A stretch of DNA of 64,000 bases, taken from NCBI RefSeq assembly GCF_002775205.1, contig NC_036447.1, positions 8,358,501 through 8,422,500 of the forward strand, read 5' to 3'. The position numbers were made by a program, and so were the translations under genes. Positions 48,116 to 61,515 of this stretch are shown piece by piece. Every line of letters starts with the position of its first letter. Position 1 is the first letter of the stretch. The notes beneath the pieces are model-generated. The model was not told the origin of the DNA and ran no database searches. It saw only the letters and a program-made list of their open reading frames with translations. Origin of the DNA: Xiphophorus maculatus. Its lineage: Eukaryota > Chordata > Actinopteri > Cyprinodontiformes > Poeciliidae.

Positions 48116-49017
48116 TCAGTCCATTCACCTGTTTTTCTTTGATAAATCCTGTTTTTCTTTTTATACCAAACATAAAAAAGCTGATTTAACAGGTTTGGAT
48201 TCTTCAGGTTCCAGGATGTTAAATGAAGATTAGAGTTTAATCTGTACATAGTAATAGATGATAATTGTAATCATAATTTAATACTCCGGACCCTGAAGAA
48301 GCCCAAACTTGTTTTATCTGGTTTGTTTGTTATAAGAAAAAACAGGTTTTATCAAAAATAAAAGTTACTGTGGGATCTTTCAGTTAGTCTTTATTTAGAA
48401 ATACAGATTCAAGATAATATTAGAAACTTAACAAAAAAGTGCAATTTAACATGAAAAACTGTAGAAAAGGTAAAAAGAAGAACAATCCTTGAAAGTATGA
48501 AAACAGAAAACTTAATCAGAAATCATTTCCACTACAGGAAGAAATCGATTCTTAGATGAATATTTTGTAATAAATATGAAGCTTTTGTGTTGTTGAGCTT
48601 ATGTTCTGTCTGCTTGTATAAAAGAGAAGGAAAAGGGGCTAAGAAATGAATAATTCAGTTATTTTTTTAACCAGATTTACAGTAAAACTGTAAATTATGT
48701 TTTGTTTAGGACGTTACTTCTAGGTTTTGTTTGTCAACCTGGGTTTAATTCCCAGTCCTGGGGAATCTGCTGCATGTCATTTCCTTCTCTCTCCTCCCAA
48801 TTTCCTGTTCAGCCTGTTAAATAACGGCCTAAAAAACTTTATTAGAGCCTAAAAATCTTTTTTTTTAAACTACAAAGATACATTTCACCTCACAACTGGA
48901 CCCAAGGTCAGAATTTGCTTCCCACCACATTGAGTTTGTTTCCTCATCTTAAAAAACAACTTTCTTCCTCTCTCTCTCATTTTCTCTCTGTCTTACATAA
49001 AAAACAGGTTACTTCAT

Positions 49018-49020
<3 letters not shown>

Positions 49021-49085
<65 letters not shown>

Positions 49086-49086
49086 G

Positions 49087-49136
<50 letters not shown>
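49021..49136. repeat. (CA)n microsatellite
   Basis: CA run with CGCACG interruptions near 49,081. Counterpart of the GT run at 21,726-21,853. Confidence 0.95.
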
Positions 49137-49138
<2 letters not shown>

Positions 49139-49460
49139 CCCTCCATGGGCTGCCACCTTATCGTGGTGGGGGGGTTTGAGTGTCCCAGTGATCCTAGGAG
49201 TCTTGCTGTCGGGGCTTCATGCCTCTGGTAGGGCCACCCAATGCAGACAGGTCCAAGGTGAGGAACCAGACCAAGTGCAGCCCAAAGATCCCTTATGATG
49301 AAAACGACCATTGGAAACAGTGGTTCTGCTCGCCCGTACATGAGGTCCCACACTGGAGCCAGGCCTGGGGGTGGGGCACGTTGGGGAGCCCCTGGTGGCC
49401 GGGCTTTAACCCACAGAGCCCGGCCGGGCTCAGCCCGAAAAGAGCCGATGGGTTCCGGCT
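49137..49460 (+). repeat. Dispersed repeat resembling a LINE 5' region (right arm)
   Basis: Begins near CCATGGGCTGCCACCTTATC and contains GGTAGGGCCACCCAATGC. Counterpart of 21,405-21,725. Family uncertain. Confidence 0.35.
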
Positions 49461-49477
49461 AGAAATAGTCGGACTCG

Positions 49478-49725
49478 GGGCGTGCTGTGGTGGCGCAGGG
49501 GGTTAGCCCGCACCACGTTTGGAGGCCTTAGTCTTCGAAACGGACGTCGCGGGTTCGACGACCTTTGCCCCCTCTCCTCGCCCTCCTTCCTGTCTGCCTG
49601 CTGTCAGAAAAATACGAGCCACTAGCGCCGCAAAAACTCTTCGGGTTGGATGTTTTCCACCCTGGAGTTGCCCCTTGTGAGAGGCGCTGGGCAGGAGTGG
49701 GCTGACTTGTTGCCTCCCGCCTTGG
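49478..49725 (+). repeat. tRNA-derived SINE-like repeat (right arm)
   Basis: Head with GGCGCAGGGGGTTAGC and GCGGGTTCGAC boxes. Counterpart of about 21,140-21,385. Confidence 0.5.
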
Positions 49726-50637
49726 TGCGTTGGGGTGAACAAGAGGACAGCCTCTCCCTCTACCTACGGGTTTGGGTCGGGTTCTGACTGTTTACCCAGC
49801 CTTTTTAAGTCCTTGGAGGGGGTACTGGAGAGTGCCCCTCCTGGGAACTGCCTTGTTATCCTGGAGGGGTTTTCTCCGCAGGGTCTCTGGGCTCCCTTAG
49901 AGAAAGGGTGAGAAGCCCAGAAATCCAGGAGTCATTGATGTTTATACATATATCCAGGGTTTCCCCCAGCGCATCTGCTGGTGTCGGCCAGCGGGTGACC
50001 CGTCAGTTATTCAGCTGGCGAAACCTCAAAAAAGCAAATAAACCGGCGACCCGCCAGAACCGCACACTGTAAGAAGCTCAGGCGGGATCTTAGAACTACG
50101 GGAGGTTCAAACTCCACTCATTCATGTTTAGCTTACAGAAAAACGCCAACCCGTGAAATACACAAAAGCAAACTGACCAATCAGATTTAGGCTTTGTGCC
50201 CCACCTCACCCCCACAGACTCTACACAGCTGTGTGTACAATATCTTTGGACACAAAATATCTTTTTTTCTCCACAATTTTGTTAATAGTAAAGAGGGTTA
50301 GATAATAAAACAAGAACTATTCTATTCCTTTTTTATTCAAAGGAAAATCTCAAGGTACTCAGTTCGTCCAGCCGTGCAGCTGCAGCACCAATCCAGGCTC
50401 TCAGTCACTGGTGGGAAATTTATCATCACACAGAAAATCTCCAAATGAGAATCAAACTTAAAACTCTGAACCAAGAACTTCTGATCACAATATAGCAATT
50501 AACCATATCTGCCATGGTAAATTATTACTGATAACTACTGTGAGTAGTCCCTAACATTAATATGATCAGGCAGCATGTAATCATATATACATACAGTATA
50601 TATATTATTGTTATAAAGGCTGAGCCAAGAACATTTA

Positions 50638-52110
50638 GACTTAGACTTAGACTGACTTTATTGTCATTTTGCATGCACAGGGTGTATACAGAACGAAATT
50701 TCGTTGCATACGGCTCAGGACAGTGTGTTGAGGTTCCAATGTTGTGAGGTTACTCCAGAATAAAATAAAATACTGTATAAAATATGAATATAAATCTAAA
50801 CATAAAATATAAAGTGCAGGACTGACAGTAACATAGAAGTTATTTAGCTCTGTACATGTGCAAGGTATAAAGTGGAGACCAGATTTTGAGTGCAGTCCAG
50901 TTAAGAGTTCAGCAGTCTGATGGCAAGTGGGAAAACACTGTTTCGGAACCTGGTGGACCTGCACCGGACGCTGCGGAACCTCTTTCCAGAGGGCAGCAGG
51001 GACAACAGTCCATGGTGGGGGTGTGAGGGGTCACTGATGATGTTTCGGCCTCGGGACACGCAGCGCTGGGATGAAATGTCCTGAATGGAGGGAAGGGGGG
51101 CCCCGATGGTCCTCTCTGCTGTCCGCACCACTCTCCTCACGTTCTTCCAGTCGGAGGCGCTGCAGCCTCCACACCACACAGAGAGGCAGCTGGTCAGAAT
51201 GCTCTCTATGGTGCTTCTGTAGAACGTCTTGAGGATGGGCGGGGACAGGTGTGCTCTTCTCATCCTCCGCAGGAAGTACAAGCGTTTCTGTGCCCTCTTG
51301 ACCAGAGACGTGGTGTTCCCAGTCCAGCTGAGGTCGTTTGTGATGTGCACCCCCAGGAATTTGGTGCTGCTGACCACCTCCACAGCCGAGCTGTTGATGA
51401 GCAGTGGAGCGTGGCTGGGCCGGTTCTTCCTGAAGTCGACGATCATCTCCTTCGTCTTGTCAACGTTCAGGTTCAGGCTGTTGTCTCTGTACCAGTCCAC
51501 CAGCTGCTCCACCTCCTCTCTGTAGTCCGGGTCGTTGTCGTCTCTGATGAGGCCCACCACCGTTGTGTCGTCCGCAAACTTCACGATGTGGTTGGTGGCG
51601 AACCTGGGGACGCAGTCGTGTGTCATCAGAGTGAACAGCAGGGGGCTCAGGACGCAGCCCTGAGGGGAGCCTGTGCTGAGGGTGATGACATCGGAGGTGT
51701 GTTGTCCGATCCGGACTGACTGAGGTCTGTCGGTGAGGAAGTCTAGCAGCCAGTTGCGCAGGGGGGTGCTGAAGCCCAGGTGTCCCAGTTTTCCTGCCAG
51801 ATGCTGTGGGATGATTGTGTTGAACGCTGAGCTGAAGTCCAGGAACAACATCCGCACATGAGTGTTCTTCTCCTCCAGGTGAGCCAGGCTCAGGTGTAGG
51901 GCGGAGAAGATGGCGTCCTCGGTGGAGCGGTTTCGGCTGTAGGCAAACTGGAACGGGTCAAATGTGGAGGGGGAGTCTGGAGACGATGTGTTCTTTTACC
52001 AGCCTTTCAAAGCCCTTCATCATGATGGGAGTCAGTGCCACAGGCCGGTAATCGTTGAAAGAGGTGACTTGAGGTTTCTTTGGCACCGGAATGAATGCAA
52101 TGTGAAATTA
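50638..52110 (-). mobile_element. 5'-truncated L2-type LINE
   Basis: The minus strand encodes the C-terminal half of a reverse transcriptase: [33 protein letters not shown], catalytic FADD in [10 protein letters not shown], and DFRKNRP. The frame runs to a stop at about 50,901 and ends with [16 protein letters not shown] and IRLLNS, typical of the fish L2/Maui type. Upstream sequence for RNRSTEDAI is present in a different frame, so at least one frameshift lies near 51,960. The 3' end has a TCTAAG-type short repeat tail abutting the right palindrome arm at 50,637. No endonuclease is present. Confidence 0.85.
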
Positions 52111-52849
52111 TGTTCCTGGGGTTCGGTTCTGCTGCTTGGTACGGTACTTTTTCCCTCTTGCAGATTTTTCCTTACACATTTAAACACTATTTCAGAGTCA
52201 AAGCAAACTTACGTTTCAGGATGTAAAGAGACTCCTATGGGCATGCTAATGGTGGTACATTTGGCTCTGCTCCCAAACTGTTCTTATTCTGTAGCCTCAT
52301 ATTTTAGTTTAACTTGGCAAATATGAATGTCATGAATATTAATAAAAATTTAACTTAGATCTGAGAATCAGCTGACTAATATCTTCCTTGAGTTAAATGA
52401 ATGCCCAAAGTTATACAACTTGAAACTTTAAGCCCAATAAGGTCCAGACAGACTCTAATGAAGCCATTTTAAAATCAGTTTATTATGTAATCAAGTTCAA
52501 CATGTTATTCAATTCCCTGGAACAAAGAACATCAGAATAATATCTCTAGCCATTAATCAAGCTGTGGTTGAAAAGCTCCCAAACATGAAAGACAGTACTG
52601 CAGCTCTAAAATCACTATAAAAAAATCAGAATATATGTTATTTTTATTTTATTCCAAACAGCTTCAAAGGTCACAATTAATTCCTGCTGGTTCTGCGTTC
52701 TTACAGAAACACAAGGTTCTTATTACAATCATTTAAGTTTTCTAAGATAACCAGCAGCAGCTTCCCTCCACCAACCCAGAATCACCCTAACTTATACCAC
52801 GCTGTCTAGTTCAGGATTAACTTAACCAGAACCGATGAAGGATCCAACC
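52111..52849. other. 3' flank of the lipoxygenase gene
   Basis: No further gene is seen. It probably holds the lipoxygenase 3' UTR. It does not resemble the sequence outside the left arm. Confidence 0.45.
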
Positions 52850-55800
52850 CTACACGCTCACGCTGTTCTCCACCACCTTCGGGTCCAGGTATGTGTAAGG
52901 CAGCTCAAGTTGTTTGTTTCTGGCTTCGATTTGCAGACTCAGCTCTTGAAGTTGCTCTTTGAAGACCTTTATGTTGTTCAGGGGAACATCTTCAATAAAC
53001 CGCTTCTCTGGGTAGTTACCCAGATACTCCTGTTGACATCAGAGGAACATTCGGTCTGGTTTCCATCATGGTTTCAGTCATTATTTACATACAGGTCAGA
53101 GTAAAAATACATCTGTGATATTTGATGATTATGTTGAGGGCGCTGTATTAATGCACATAATCAAAAAGACTGTCATACTGCTCTATGATGGCCGAATGGA
53201 GCAGAGGTTCTGGTCACAATTATCAAAAAAGAAAAACTCATTGCTATATTTGCGCCTTTTAATTAAAAGCCTTACATGCAGGGGAATGTTTTTGCCAAAG
53301 TCCGCCTGGTTGCGTCTTGGCCAAAGAGTGTATCAAGAGCCCAAATGGGGCGGTGCTAGAGACCACGCACTCAAACCCTTCAACAAAAACGCGCATTTGA
53401 AGGGCTGGAGGGCGGAACAAGGGTGGAAGTGTGAGCATTGGGGCCAGACCATAGTCATTGTCAGAATCTGATGCGGTTAATGTCAACGTTATTGCCGCCT
53501 GGTGGGATCACACAGTGTTTGTGACCAGAACCAACTGGTGGAGATCAGGTATCAGTTGGAGACATGTTAACAGAACCAGGGCTACTTACAGCGTCAGTGG
53601 ACACCTTGCTGAGCAGCCAAACTGTGGCCATCCCATGCACTGTGACATCTATAGAAGGCAGCGTGTCCAGTAGCGTTTCCTCCGTAGCTTCTCCCTTTTT
53701 GGAAGGTGGTGGACATTTCAGGGTCACTGGGGTGTTGGGCATCCAGCCAATGAAGTCATACTGCAGGAACCAAACCCAACAGACACCAATCAGATCCAGC
53801 TGCAAGATGTTCTGTTTGACTAGATGAGTCTTGACTTTTCTTTGATGATTACAGTTAGAATAAAAATACATCAGATATGCAAGAAACATATCTTTTTATC
53901 CATAATTAAGAGTAATGTTAAACGTGATCCTATGATAATTTATCTATTAGCTCATTTAATCAGTTTGGCCAAAAACAAAACATTTCCACATAGAAAATAG
54001 TCTGTAAGCAGCAGAAAATTATCTAGACTAATATTTAACAATCTATAGATCAGTGAATTTTCCATATCAGCAATGAAATAAAGGAGGTGTGTATCCTTGG
54101 GATTAAGATTTAAGGAAAACATCCCATAATATTGGTAATGTTATGACTGTCAATTATACTGTCAATCCAATGTGGATCTAAACTCCATCAGAAGCTAAAA
54201 TGCTCGAAATGATAGGTCCATATCTGCTGCAGCGAAAGCTGCTCAACATGGCAGCTTTCGCTGCTAAAGAAACGAAAACAGATGCTAACAGTTAAAGTAA
54301 TGCATATCTGAGACCAGGTTACTATGGTAACAGCTACCAGGAGGAATACCAAACCATCCCTGTGAATCTCCACTTAGATGGTCAGTCAGAAACTTCCTGA
54401 ACAAGCTAATGTAAACTTCCCCTGTAAGACAGAGACCTCTCTTTGCTTCATACCCTGATCTTTGTTTTTAAAGTAGGACTGGCTCTCATCTTCTGGCTGG
54501 ACCAAGAGCAGCCCCAAAGTGTCCAGAGACCTGGACACCTCTGACGCTCTGCACCAGAACTTCAGCAGTTCGAGAAACTCACCTGTCCGGTGTTCACAGC
54601 CGAGTGCTGTGCTGAGCAGGTGAAGATCACCATGGTGACAAACTTCACCAATTCGCCTACGGTGTCGAATCTTATTGGAATACCTGGAAATTAGTTAAAG
54701 TGATGTTCAGTATTGAAAGAGAACCGACTGTTCAAGCCAGGATGAAATCATTTACCGACCTGTGTTTTTCTCAGAAAGGAACCCATGTGAATATATATCA
54801 CCGATCCACTGCTGCAGGGCCTGGTCTTCCAGGACCATCTGATCGCTCTTGTAGTAATACTGGAGGGTTTCCTTCACAAAGCTGTAGGAACATTCAGGAT
54901 TCAGTCCTGCTGCAGTTCACACTCAGCACATCAGCCCAAAGCCAGGCTGATGTTTTATAAAAGAAAGATAAACATTTTCCAAAATACTTTTCAAAATGTA
55001 TATAACTTTTTATCATTTTTTTGAGCAAAACTGTCAACACTTGCTTATATTCTAACTTATAAGAAGAAATGAAAAGGGTTTAACATTTTGTATTCACAGT
55101 AAAGCCAAGGACTATGGCAGCTTCATCATATTTCCTTTTTTTTTACAGTGGTTGCCTGCTTTGAGGTTGAATTATAGGTGCAGTTTTCTCCTAAAATAAG
55201 CCTCCATAGGTCACAGAGGGACTTTATAAATACACTCTAAAACATGTGAAGGTGGTTTAACTAGAAAATGAAAGTCCACCTGCTGCCTTGAAAATGCAGT
55301 TTAAGTTGACAAGAAAATTGTTTTGGTTTTAACTCAGAAACTAAAGTTCATGAAGTTTATTTAACAACAGACAAGTTGTTTAAACATTGTTTTATAAGCT
55401 CATTGATCTTGAATTGAGTTTTAACTTAATGCTGCAATTTAAACCAAATAATTATTTCACATTATGCAAGAAAAAAAACTGCCTTCACCTGGTCAAAGAG
55501 CCACATTTCTCTATTATTTTACTCACAATATCAAGTTAAAATAACAACTTATTTCACTTTAGAATAATTTAAATTCTTGTTCTAGACCAGAACTTTCAGT
55601 TGATTGTTGTTTTTTACCTCAGAGTTAAAAGCAAACGGTCTGTACCTGTAGATGATGTTCCACAGCTTCAGTCCATCGTCTCTGTAGAAGAAGTTGGGCA
55701 CATCCTCCAGCCCGCGGTCAGAGATGTCGTCCGGTAAACAGAGGGATCTGTAGGTCATGGAGGAGAGCGCCTTCCGCAGAATGGTGAACATCCCTTCACC

Positions 55801-58548
55801 ACCAGAAGAGGCAAACTATGGGGAGAGAGTGTCTGTAACTAGGTGATGTAGGTGTGGACATAGTTTCTGACTCAGTGATTTTCCTTACTTACCTTGGTGA
55901 AAACACCATCATCAGATATGAGAAGTTTCCGTGCCAAGAAGTTGATCATCGGCGTGTAGCGAGTGTGAGGCATAAGAAGCTGGAATAGGTCATTTATTAG
56001 CAACACCACCAGAGTTACCTTTGTGTGAAAACATTCAAACTAATGATCAACCAACGAGCTCCCAATACCTTGTAGAGAGGATGCATCATGGGTATTTGGC
56101 GCAGGAGAGCCACTGCGAACACCTCAGCCAGCAGGTGGGTGCGCAGCAGGTGAGAACTGAGTTCATGCATGTTAAAATCTGCATTTCTCACAAACGTCTT
56201 TGCCAACAACCAGTCCCACCGTGAGTCAGTGGGGAGGAATACAGGGTTGTCCTCTGCTGGAATCTGCTTCAGCTGCAGGATGAGCACAGAAAATGATCCA
56301 CAATCATTCTGGTCCACTTGATGACCCAAAGTGATCTATGCTAATGAACCAGTACAAAATGTAAAACGGATCTAAGGCAGATCCAGGTAGCAATGCATAT
56401 ACACCTTAAGTCCAGGCAAATGAGTTTCATCTCACAAACTGTCATTGATGCAGATTTAAGAAAGAACTTCAGTTGTCAGATATACAGCAGTTCCCCCACC
56501 TATATACTGATGATGCATGACTTAAACTTGAAATACCTTTTTATGTATATTGCAGAATCTCTTACTGAAACTTCTAAGAAATTAATTTAACTGACTTTTC
56601 TGACTTGTACTTTACTTTTTTGAGCATATCGGAGAGTTTTGAAAATGTTGAGCAAAGTTCCCTGACTTAGAGCTACGCTGATAGCAAATGAGGGCTATCT
56701 AATCTATCACCTAAGTTTGGACGAATACCTCACCTGAATTGCAATCGGCATCAGTTTGTCATCAGGGGTTTTGTGCAGCAAAACAAGAGGAGCCACCAGA
56801 TACTGCTGCTCCCCATCTATGATGTTTGCCTTCACTCCATCCAACATCTTGTAGTCACACAAGAAGATGTTGCCTTTCTGTTTGTAAATTTCAGCAGAAA
56901 GTTAGTTACCAGGAGGTTTAACAGTCTAAAAACATGACTCACCATCAGATAACCACCTTCATCTCATCTGTCAGACTCTGATTCCCATCCTTGAAGACCA
57001 TCTCATCAGTCACTTGAAAGTTCTCAGGCAGAGTTTTACAGCACTGGATCATCATCGGGTTTACTCCGTTCAGAAACTGGTAGCCGAAGAAGGAGTCCTC
57101 CTGCCATTTCTGACAGACACGATCTGAAAAAGATTTCATGTTTTAACAAACACCCTTCACTGCTGTCTAAATCTGACCAAACTGCAAAGACCCTTGGGTC
57201 AAAGTACAGAATGCCATTCCTGAAACTGGAATCAGTATTGTGAATTGGTGAATGATGAAGTGTCTACCAGAACCAGAAACATGCTTAGTGATGATGTAGT
57301 ACCAGATATTTCAGTGCGATGGCAGCAGTACAGATGTTTTATATCTTCAATATTAGTCCACTTTGTCTTGTGCTCAGCCCATTCTGCCAGTTTTAGCTGA
57401 AGAAGCCTAAACAATGGAAATAATCAATAAGTTCAACAATTAAAACCCATTTAAGATGGGAGGAAAACCAGGGAAGGAAATCTTACGCTTTAGCTCCAGT
57501 GTACTCCATCTCTATTTCCTTGATCTTGTAGAAACTCACATCCAGGGGCAGTGAACTATAGGACTCTGCTTTCATGTTGTGTGGTAATCCATCTTTAAGC
57601 TGATCCCAGCTAAGACAAACAGAAAAGAGACAACTGGTTTTAGAAAAGGAGAAATCAACGTCATGTTTTCAGGATGACTGATGATGTTCAGTAATAGAGC
57701 TACATTTATAGAAATGTTTCCCCTTTCAGAGGGTTTATTAACCCTTGCTGATGGGGCAGGCTGGATAAGCAGGTATAAAGGATTAAAGGGTTGGATGGTT
57801 CTTACCAATAGAGGGCCCGCTGTTCTTCAAGATCTTTTGTCCAACATAATTTGGTGATGTTCTGCTTTTCTTGACTGAAAAACTTGGCTAAAGAAGGAAA
57901 AGTGTTATTCAATAAAATTTGTTGGAGCTTTTTCTTCCTCACAGTGTCAGTGTATTCCTTCTCTGCAAGGTGCTCAACGTGAACCAACCTGATCCCTCCT
58001 GGTAATAGTGATCCTTGCAGTCAGTGATCCATTTGTAGATCGGGAACTGGTAGATGTCTCCCATTGGAGATTTCACCTCCACCTTAGCAACAAACCACGG
58101 GCCTTTGGAGAACACGATATGGTATTCCTTCTGAATGATGATTGCTAAAAGGTCACCAAGTGGCTTGGTGCATTCCACCTTATGAGTATACGGCTGAAAA
58201 AACAAGGAAAACATCTCAAATGAATTCCCCAAGATTCAACTAACTTATCCCAGTGGTTAAGGAGAAACCTCAGTGGACTGAACCAAACTTATGAAAGAGC
58301 CTGCTTTGGCTGAGCATATCGGAGAGTGGGCAGGGTTTAAATCACTGAAAGCAAAATGAAAAGTGCAGAGTTTGAAGATGAGGAGAAAGAGTTTTCAGCC
58401 TTACATTGTGTGTAAAGGATGGGACCCAGGTGCTGAGCTTCTGGCAGTCACTCTCACCATCTGTCCCCACCAATGTGATGTAGAAACTATGGAAAGTGCT
58501 GTAATGAGCAGCATCTCCAGTGTAGACGGTTACTGAGTAGTCCACCAT
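52850..58548 (-). CDS. Animal lipoxygenase (ALOX family), complete
   Basis: A non-heme iron dioxygenase adding O2 to polyunsaturated fatty acids. Fourteen exons stay in frame: 58548-58405, 58193-57989, 57887-57806, 57609-57487, 57406-57303, 57123-56957, 56877-56734, 56272-56069, 55979-55893, 55815-55646, 54881-54760, 54683-54583, 53760-53590 and 53029-52850. They give 667 residues, the usual animal length. The N-terminal PLAT domain starts [13 protein letters not shown]. The catalytic domain has [28 protein letters not shown] and [12 protein letters not shown]. Iron ligands visible are His364, His369, His544 and Asn548. The C-terminal residue, normally Ile, is Val667 (ENSVSV). Which positional class (5-, 12-, 15-, 12R/E3-like) cannot be settled by eye. 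There are no disabling changes, so it should be functional unless the Val matters. Confidence 0.92.
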
Positions 58549-58900
58549 GTTTTCCTAGAGAACAATGAAACCTGACAGAGAAACAACCAAGAACCAACAT
58601 TAATCTCAGGAGAAATTATGGCTTGCATCAATACAAACCTGTTTGTTCAACAGATAATTCTTACTTGCCTCAAATTGACCAAGATGATTTTCTGAAGTCC
58701 TGCTTGAGCTGATATAAGACCAGGTAGTGGATCAGCCTTTTTATACTCTCAGTTACTGTGGGGGTGGACTGGTTGAAACAGTCATATTGGCCAATAGTTA
58801 CTAATAAAAACGTCAACTGAAATACCCCAGAAATGTTCACATAACTCCCACTCAACTGAAATTTCATTCTTCAGAACATTTGCTCAACAGAAGCTGGTTT
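58549..58900 (-). promoter_or_regulatory. Upstream region of the lipoxygenase gene
   Basis: Sequence before the start codon, with a TATA-like TATAAAAAGG on the minus strand near 58,736-58,745. Promoter assignment is by position only. Confidence 0.35.
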
Positions 58901-59744
58901 GACTGGATCACTCCTTCCTCAGCATATAGCTTGGATGGGGCAATGTGGGTGTGGAGGCCAAGTTAATGTACAAAATATTCAGTTGCTGTCTAAACTTATT
59001 TGTTTAATTAGTAATTTAATAAGTGCATTTGTTGAGGTTTAGGTATCAGTATTATATTGCATGTAGCTAATTTCGTAATGTTTTATTGTGAATAAGTGTT
59101 TAATTTTAAGTTTGTATGCTTTATAACTTAATTGGCCATTTTGCAATTTATGTAAATGAGGTGTGCCTTAGCGAAGGTCAGAGGATAGCAGAGAGAAGGA
59201 AAGGCGCTGCAAGTAAAATCGACAGAGCCACACGGTTTTCCAACCGTAGTTTGTTTTGTGGAGGTTATTTTGGAATTTTGCTCTTGCAAAGGATGGCGCA
59301 AAAAACGGTGGAATAAATTTTTGTTTTACATCTTTACATTGGAGCGCTGTGGAAATTTGTATTTTCCTCTTCAAACACACGAGTAAAATCAGCGAAATTA
59401 ACCTTGTGGCATCACAGCGGGTGAGAACAAGGAAAACGAGGTCAAACTGACAGAGACATCAAACCTACTCTTAGCTGGGTCCAGTGAGGTCCTCTTACTG
59501 GACTTTCTGTGAGAGCAGGAACTTTTGAGTTACTAAAAACATAACTCGGGAGTTAAACTGCTTCCTGCTGATTAAGCAAAGATTTTATGATGTACAGAAA
59601 TGAGTTCAAGAGAAATGATCCGAAATGGCTTTATGGGCCAAGTTCAGGCAGACCAGCATGGGATCCTTCTACACACTATGTCTTTCTATCTTCCCAAGGC
59701 TTTTGCACTGACTTCTGTTCCTTTTTATTTATTTTTCTATTGAC
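58901..59744. other. Intergenic stretch
   Basis: No gene recognised. Overlapping short frames on both strands around 59,116-59,450 look accidental or repeat-derived. Confidence 0.4.
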
Positions 59745-60545
59745 CCTTTACACGTGACGTCACTCTCTCCGAAACTCTGCCCGCTCCGCCATAACGGACG
59801 TCAAAACTATCAACGCGTTGCCTTAAACCCCTAATATCGCTGTTATTTAGTTGATTTCGAAGTAAAAATGGTCACAGGGTGCTGCGCGGTCGGCTGCACA
59901 AAAAGACAGGAGTGAAAAACAAACTTGTCATTTTATTTCATAACCTTTAACAAGGAAAGATGCGGCGGCGATGGATAGGAGCCAACCTGACCACTATGGT
60001 CAAAAAAAAACTTGACCATTATGGTCATGTTGGCAGGCAGTGTAACCGGGGATTTTATTTTTTACAAGGTAAGGAGATTAACCTCCATATACTTTATATG
60101 TATGTATGCTTAGAAAGATATCAACTATCGCATTATGGAGAAGGTACGCGTCTAACCGTCAGTAACCATGGAAACAGCCCCCCACCGTCCTGTAGCCTAG
60201 CATGTACGAAGAAAAAAACTGGTTAGCGTCTTCTGTACGTTTTTAATGCTGCTCCGGTGTAAAGGGAACCGCTGTTTATGACATAGTGATATAAATCATT
60301 TGGTGTGAATTCAGTCAAAGTCGGTAATTTGATCAACACGTCAGGAGGGAGAAGGTAGCTAGCTGTTTCACGCTTCTGTAAATACCTCCATTTATGAGCC
60401 CCAACCAGGTGTGTTACGCGCAAAGACAAATGAACTCAACTCGAACAAGAAGAAGCCGGGAATAGACTGACAAAAACAACTTCAGTCGCTCAGTTCAACA
60501 CTCCAGATCCTCACTTCCGACGTCCGTCATGACGCTTTGAATGAT
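59745..60545 (+). mobile_element. THAP/P-element-like transposon relic, uninterrupted copy
   Basis: The ends are inverted: CCGCCATAACGGACGTC near 59,788 against GACGTCCGTCATGACG near 60,519. Near 59,869 a short frame reads MVTGCCAVGCTKRQE, the start of a THAP zinc-finger domain, and then hits a stop. RRRWIGAN-type wording follows in another frame. The remainder is internally deleted. It is paralogous to 26,180-27,836 but lacks the hAT insertion. Confidence 0.6.
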
Positions 60546-61079
60546 TAGTGACGTAGAGCCAATAGCTTGACCTTCTTCCCATCTAGACCTCTACAAGTCC
60601 TAGAGAAGTTGAGCCCTGATAATCCTCTCTAAAGAACTGACTGTTCCCTGCAGTGTGAACCTATCTTCTTCTGTGGATGATCCAGACCACATAGTGATGG
60701 ATGAACACAGGACAGGCTGGACAGTGGAAAGTCAGACTTCTTGAGTTGTTGCAGGAAGTCCAGGTTCTATGTGTGAGTAGCATCTCAGGTCCAGAGATAC
60801 ACTGTAAAATCTAATTAGTTCACCTTACTTAAAAATATGCAAATTCACTGCCTAAAAAACCCAACAAGTTTATAATTTAGAGTTCCATTAACTTGTGAAA
60901 TTTCAGTGACCATAACTTAAGTTAACTTAATAAATCTGAGTATGTTGTAATTACTTAATCAACAACCAAAGCCTAGCTTTTGTTTACTAAAACTGCTTAT
61001 ATAATAAGAAATTACTTGATTGAAACATTTCATGGCTTCTGTTTTTTATTTGCTTCTCTGCTCAAACTTTGACAGAAAA
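60546..61079. other. Intergenic stretch
   Basis: No gene or repeat recognised with confidence. Confidence 0.35.
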
Positions 61080-61515
61080 TATTGAAAACAGTTTGATACT
61101 TAAAACATTTGAAGCATGGTATTGCAATATTATACAGAAATTCTTTTCTTCATGTTCACTTTTTTTCTTAATAAAAACAATTAGTTCAATTAAGCTAAAG
61201 GAAGATAAGAAAATTACATTTTTAAAAGTTTCTGTGTGTTTAAAAGTTGAGTAGAACCGGGATGACTTCTTACAAAGTTCGGAGCCATCCGGTACTTCCA
61301 AGCAGCGCTGGTGCTCAGAGGGGATCCCGTCCTTCCCACCTGCCTCATCCGGAGAGCCAGGCCGCCGCTGCTGGGACTGCTGCACTCCTACAGCAGGCGC
61401 CTCACCGATTCCGGCACGCCACAACCGGGTCGGGGGCAGATGGACGTCGCCGACATGCCGCGGGACAGCATAACGGTTCTGACCGGGAGGATCCCATGAG
61501 CCACCATCCATGACA
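61080..61515 (-). mobile_element. Tx1 LINE 3'-end fragment 1
   Basis: Matches the 3' end of the Tx1 LINE at 32.7-33.5 kb. The minus strand still reads VMDGGSWDPPGQNR and LPPTRLWRAGIGEAPAVGVQ, with an internal deletion relative to the longer copy. Confidence 0.7.

Larger units (their letters stand above)
44461..50637. repeat. Right arm of a large inverted repeat
   Basis: Inverted copy of 20,224-26,174. The inner part contains CATCATATATTAGCTCA (44,461-44,477) and then about 230 bases with no counterpart on the left, before collinearity resumes at 44,709. The outer edge at 50,637 coincides with the 3' end of an L2 LINE. Confidence 0.95.

Noticed and set aside
51229-51719. Plus-strand frames over the L2 LINE
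   Set aside because: They lie opposite the reverse transcriptase frame, which has the FADD motif and family matches.
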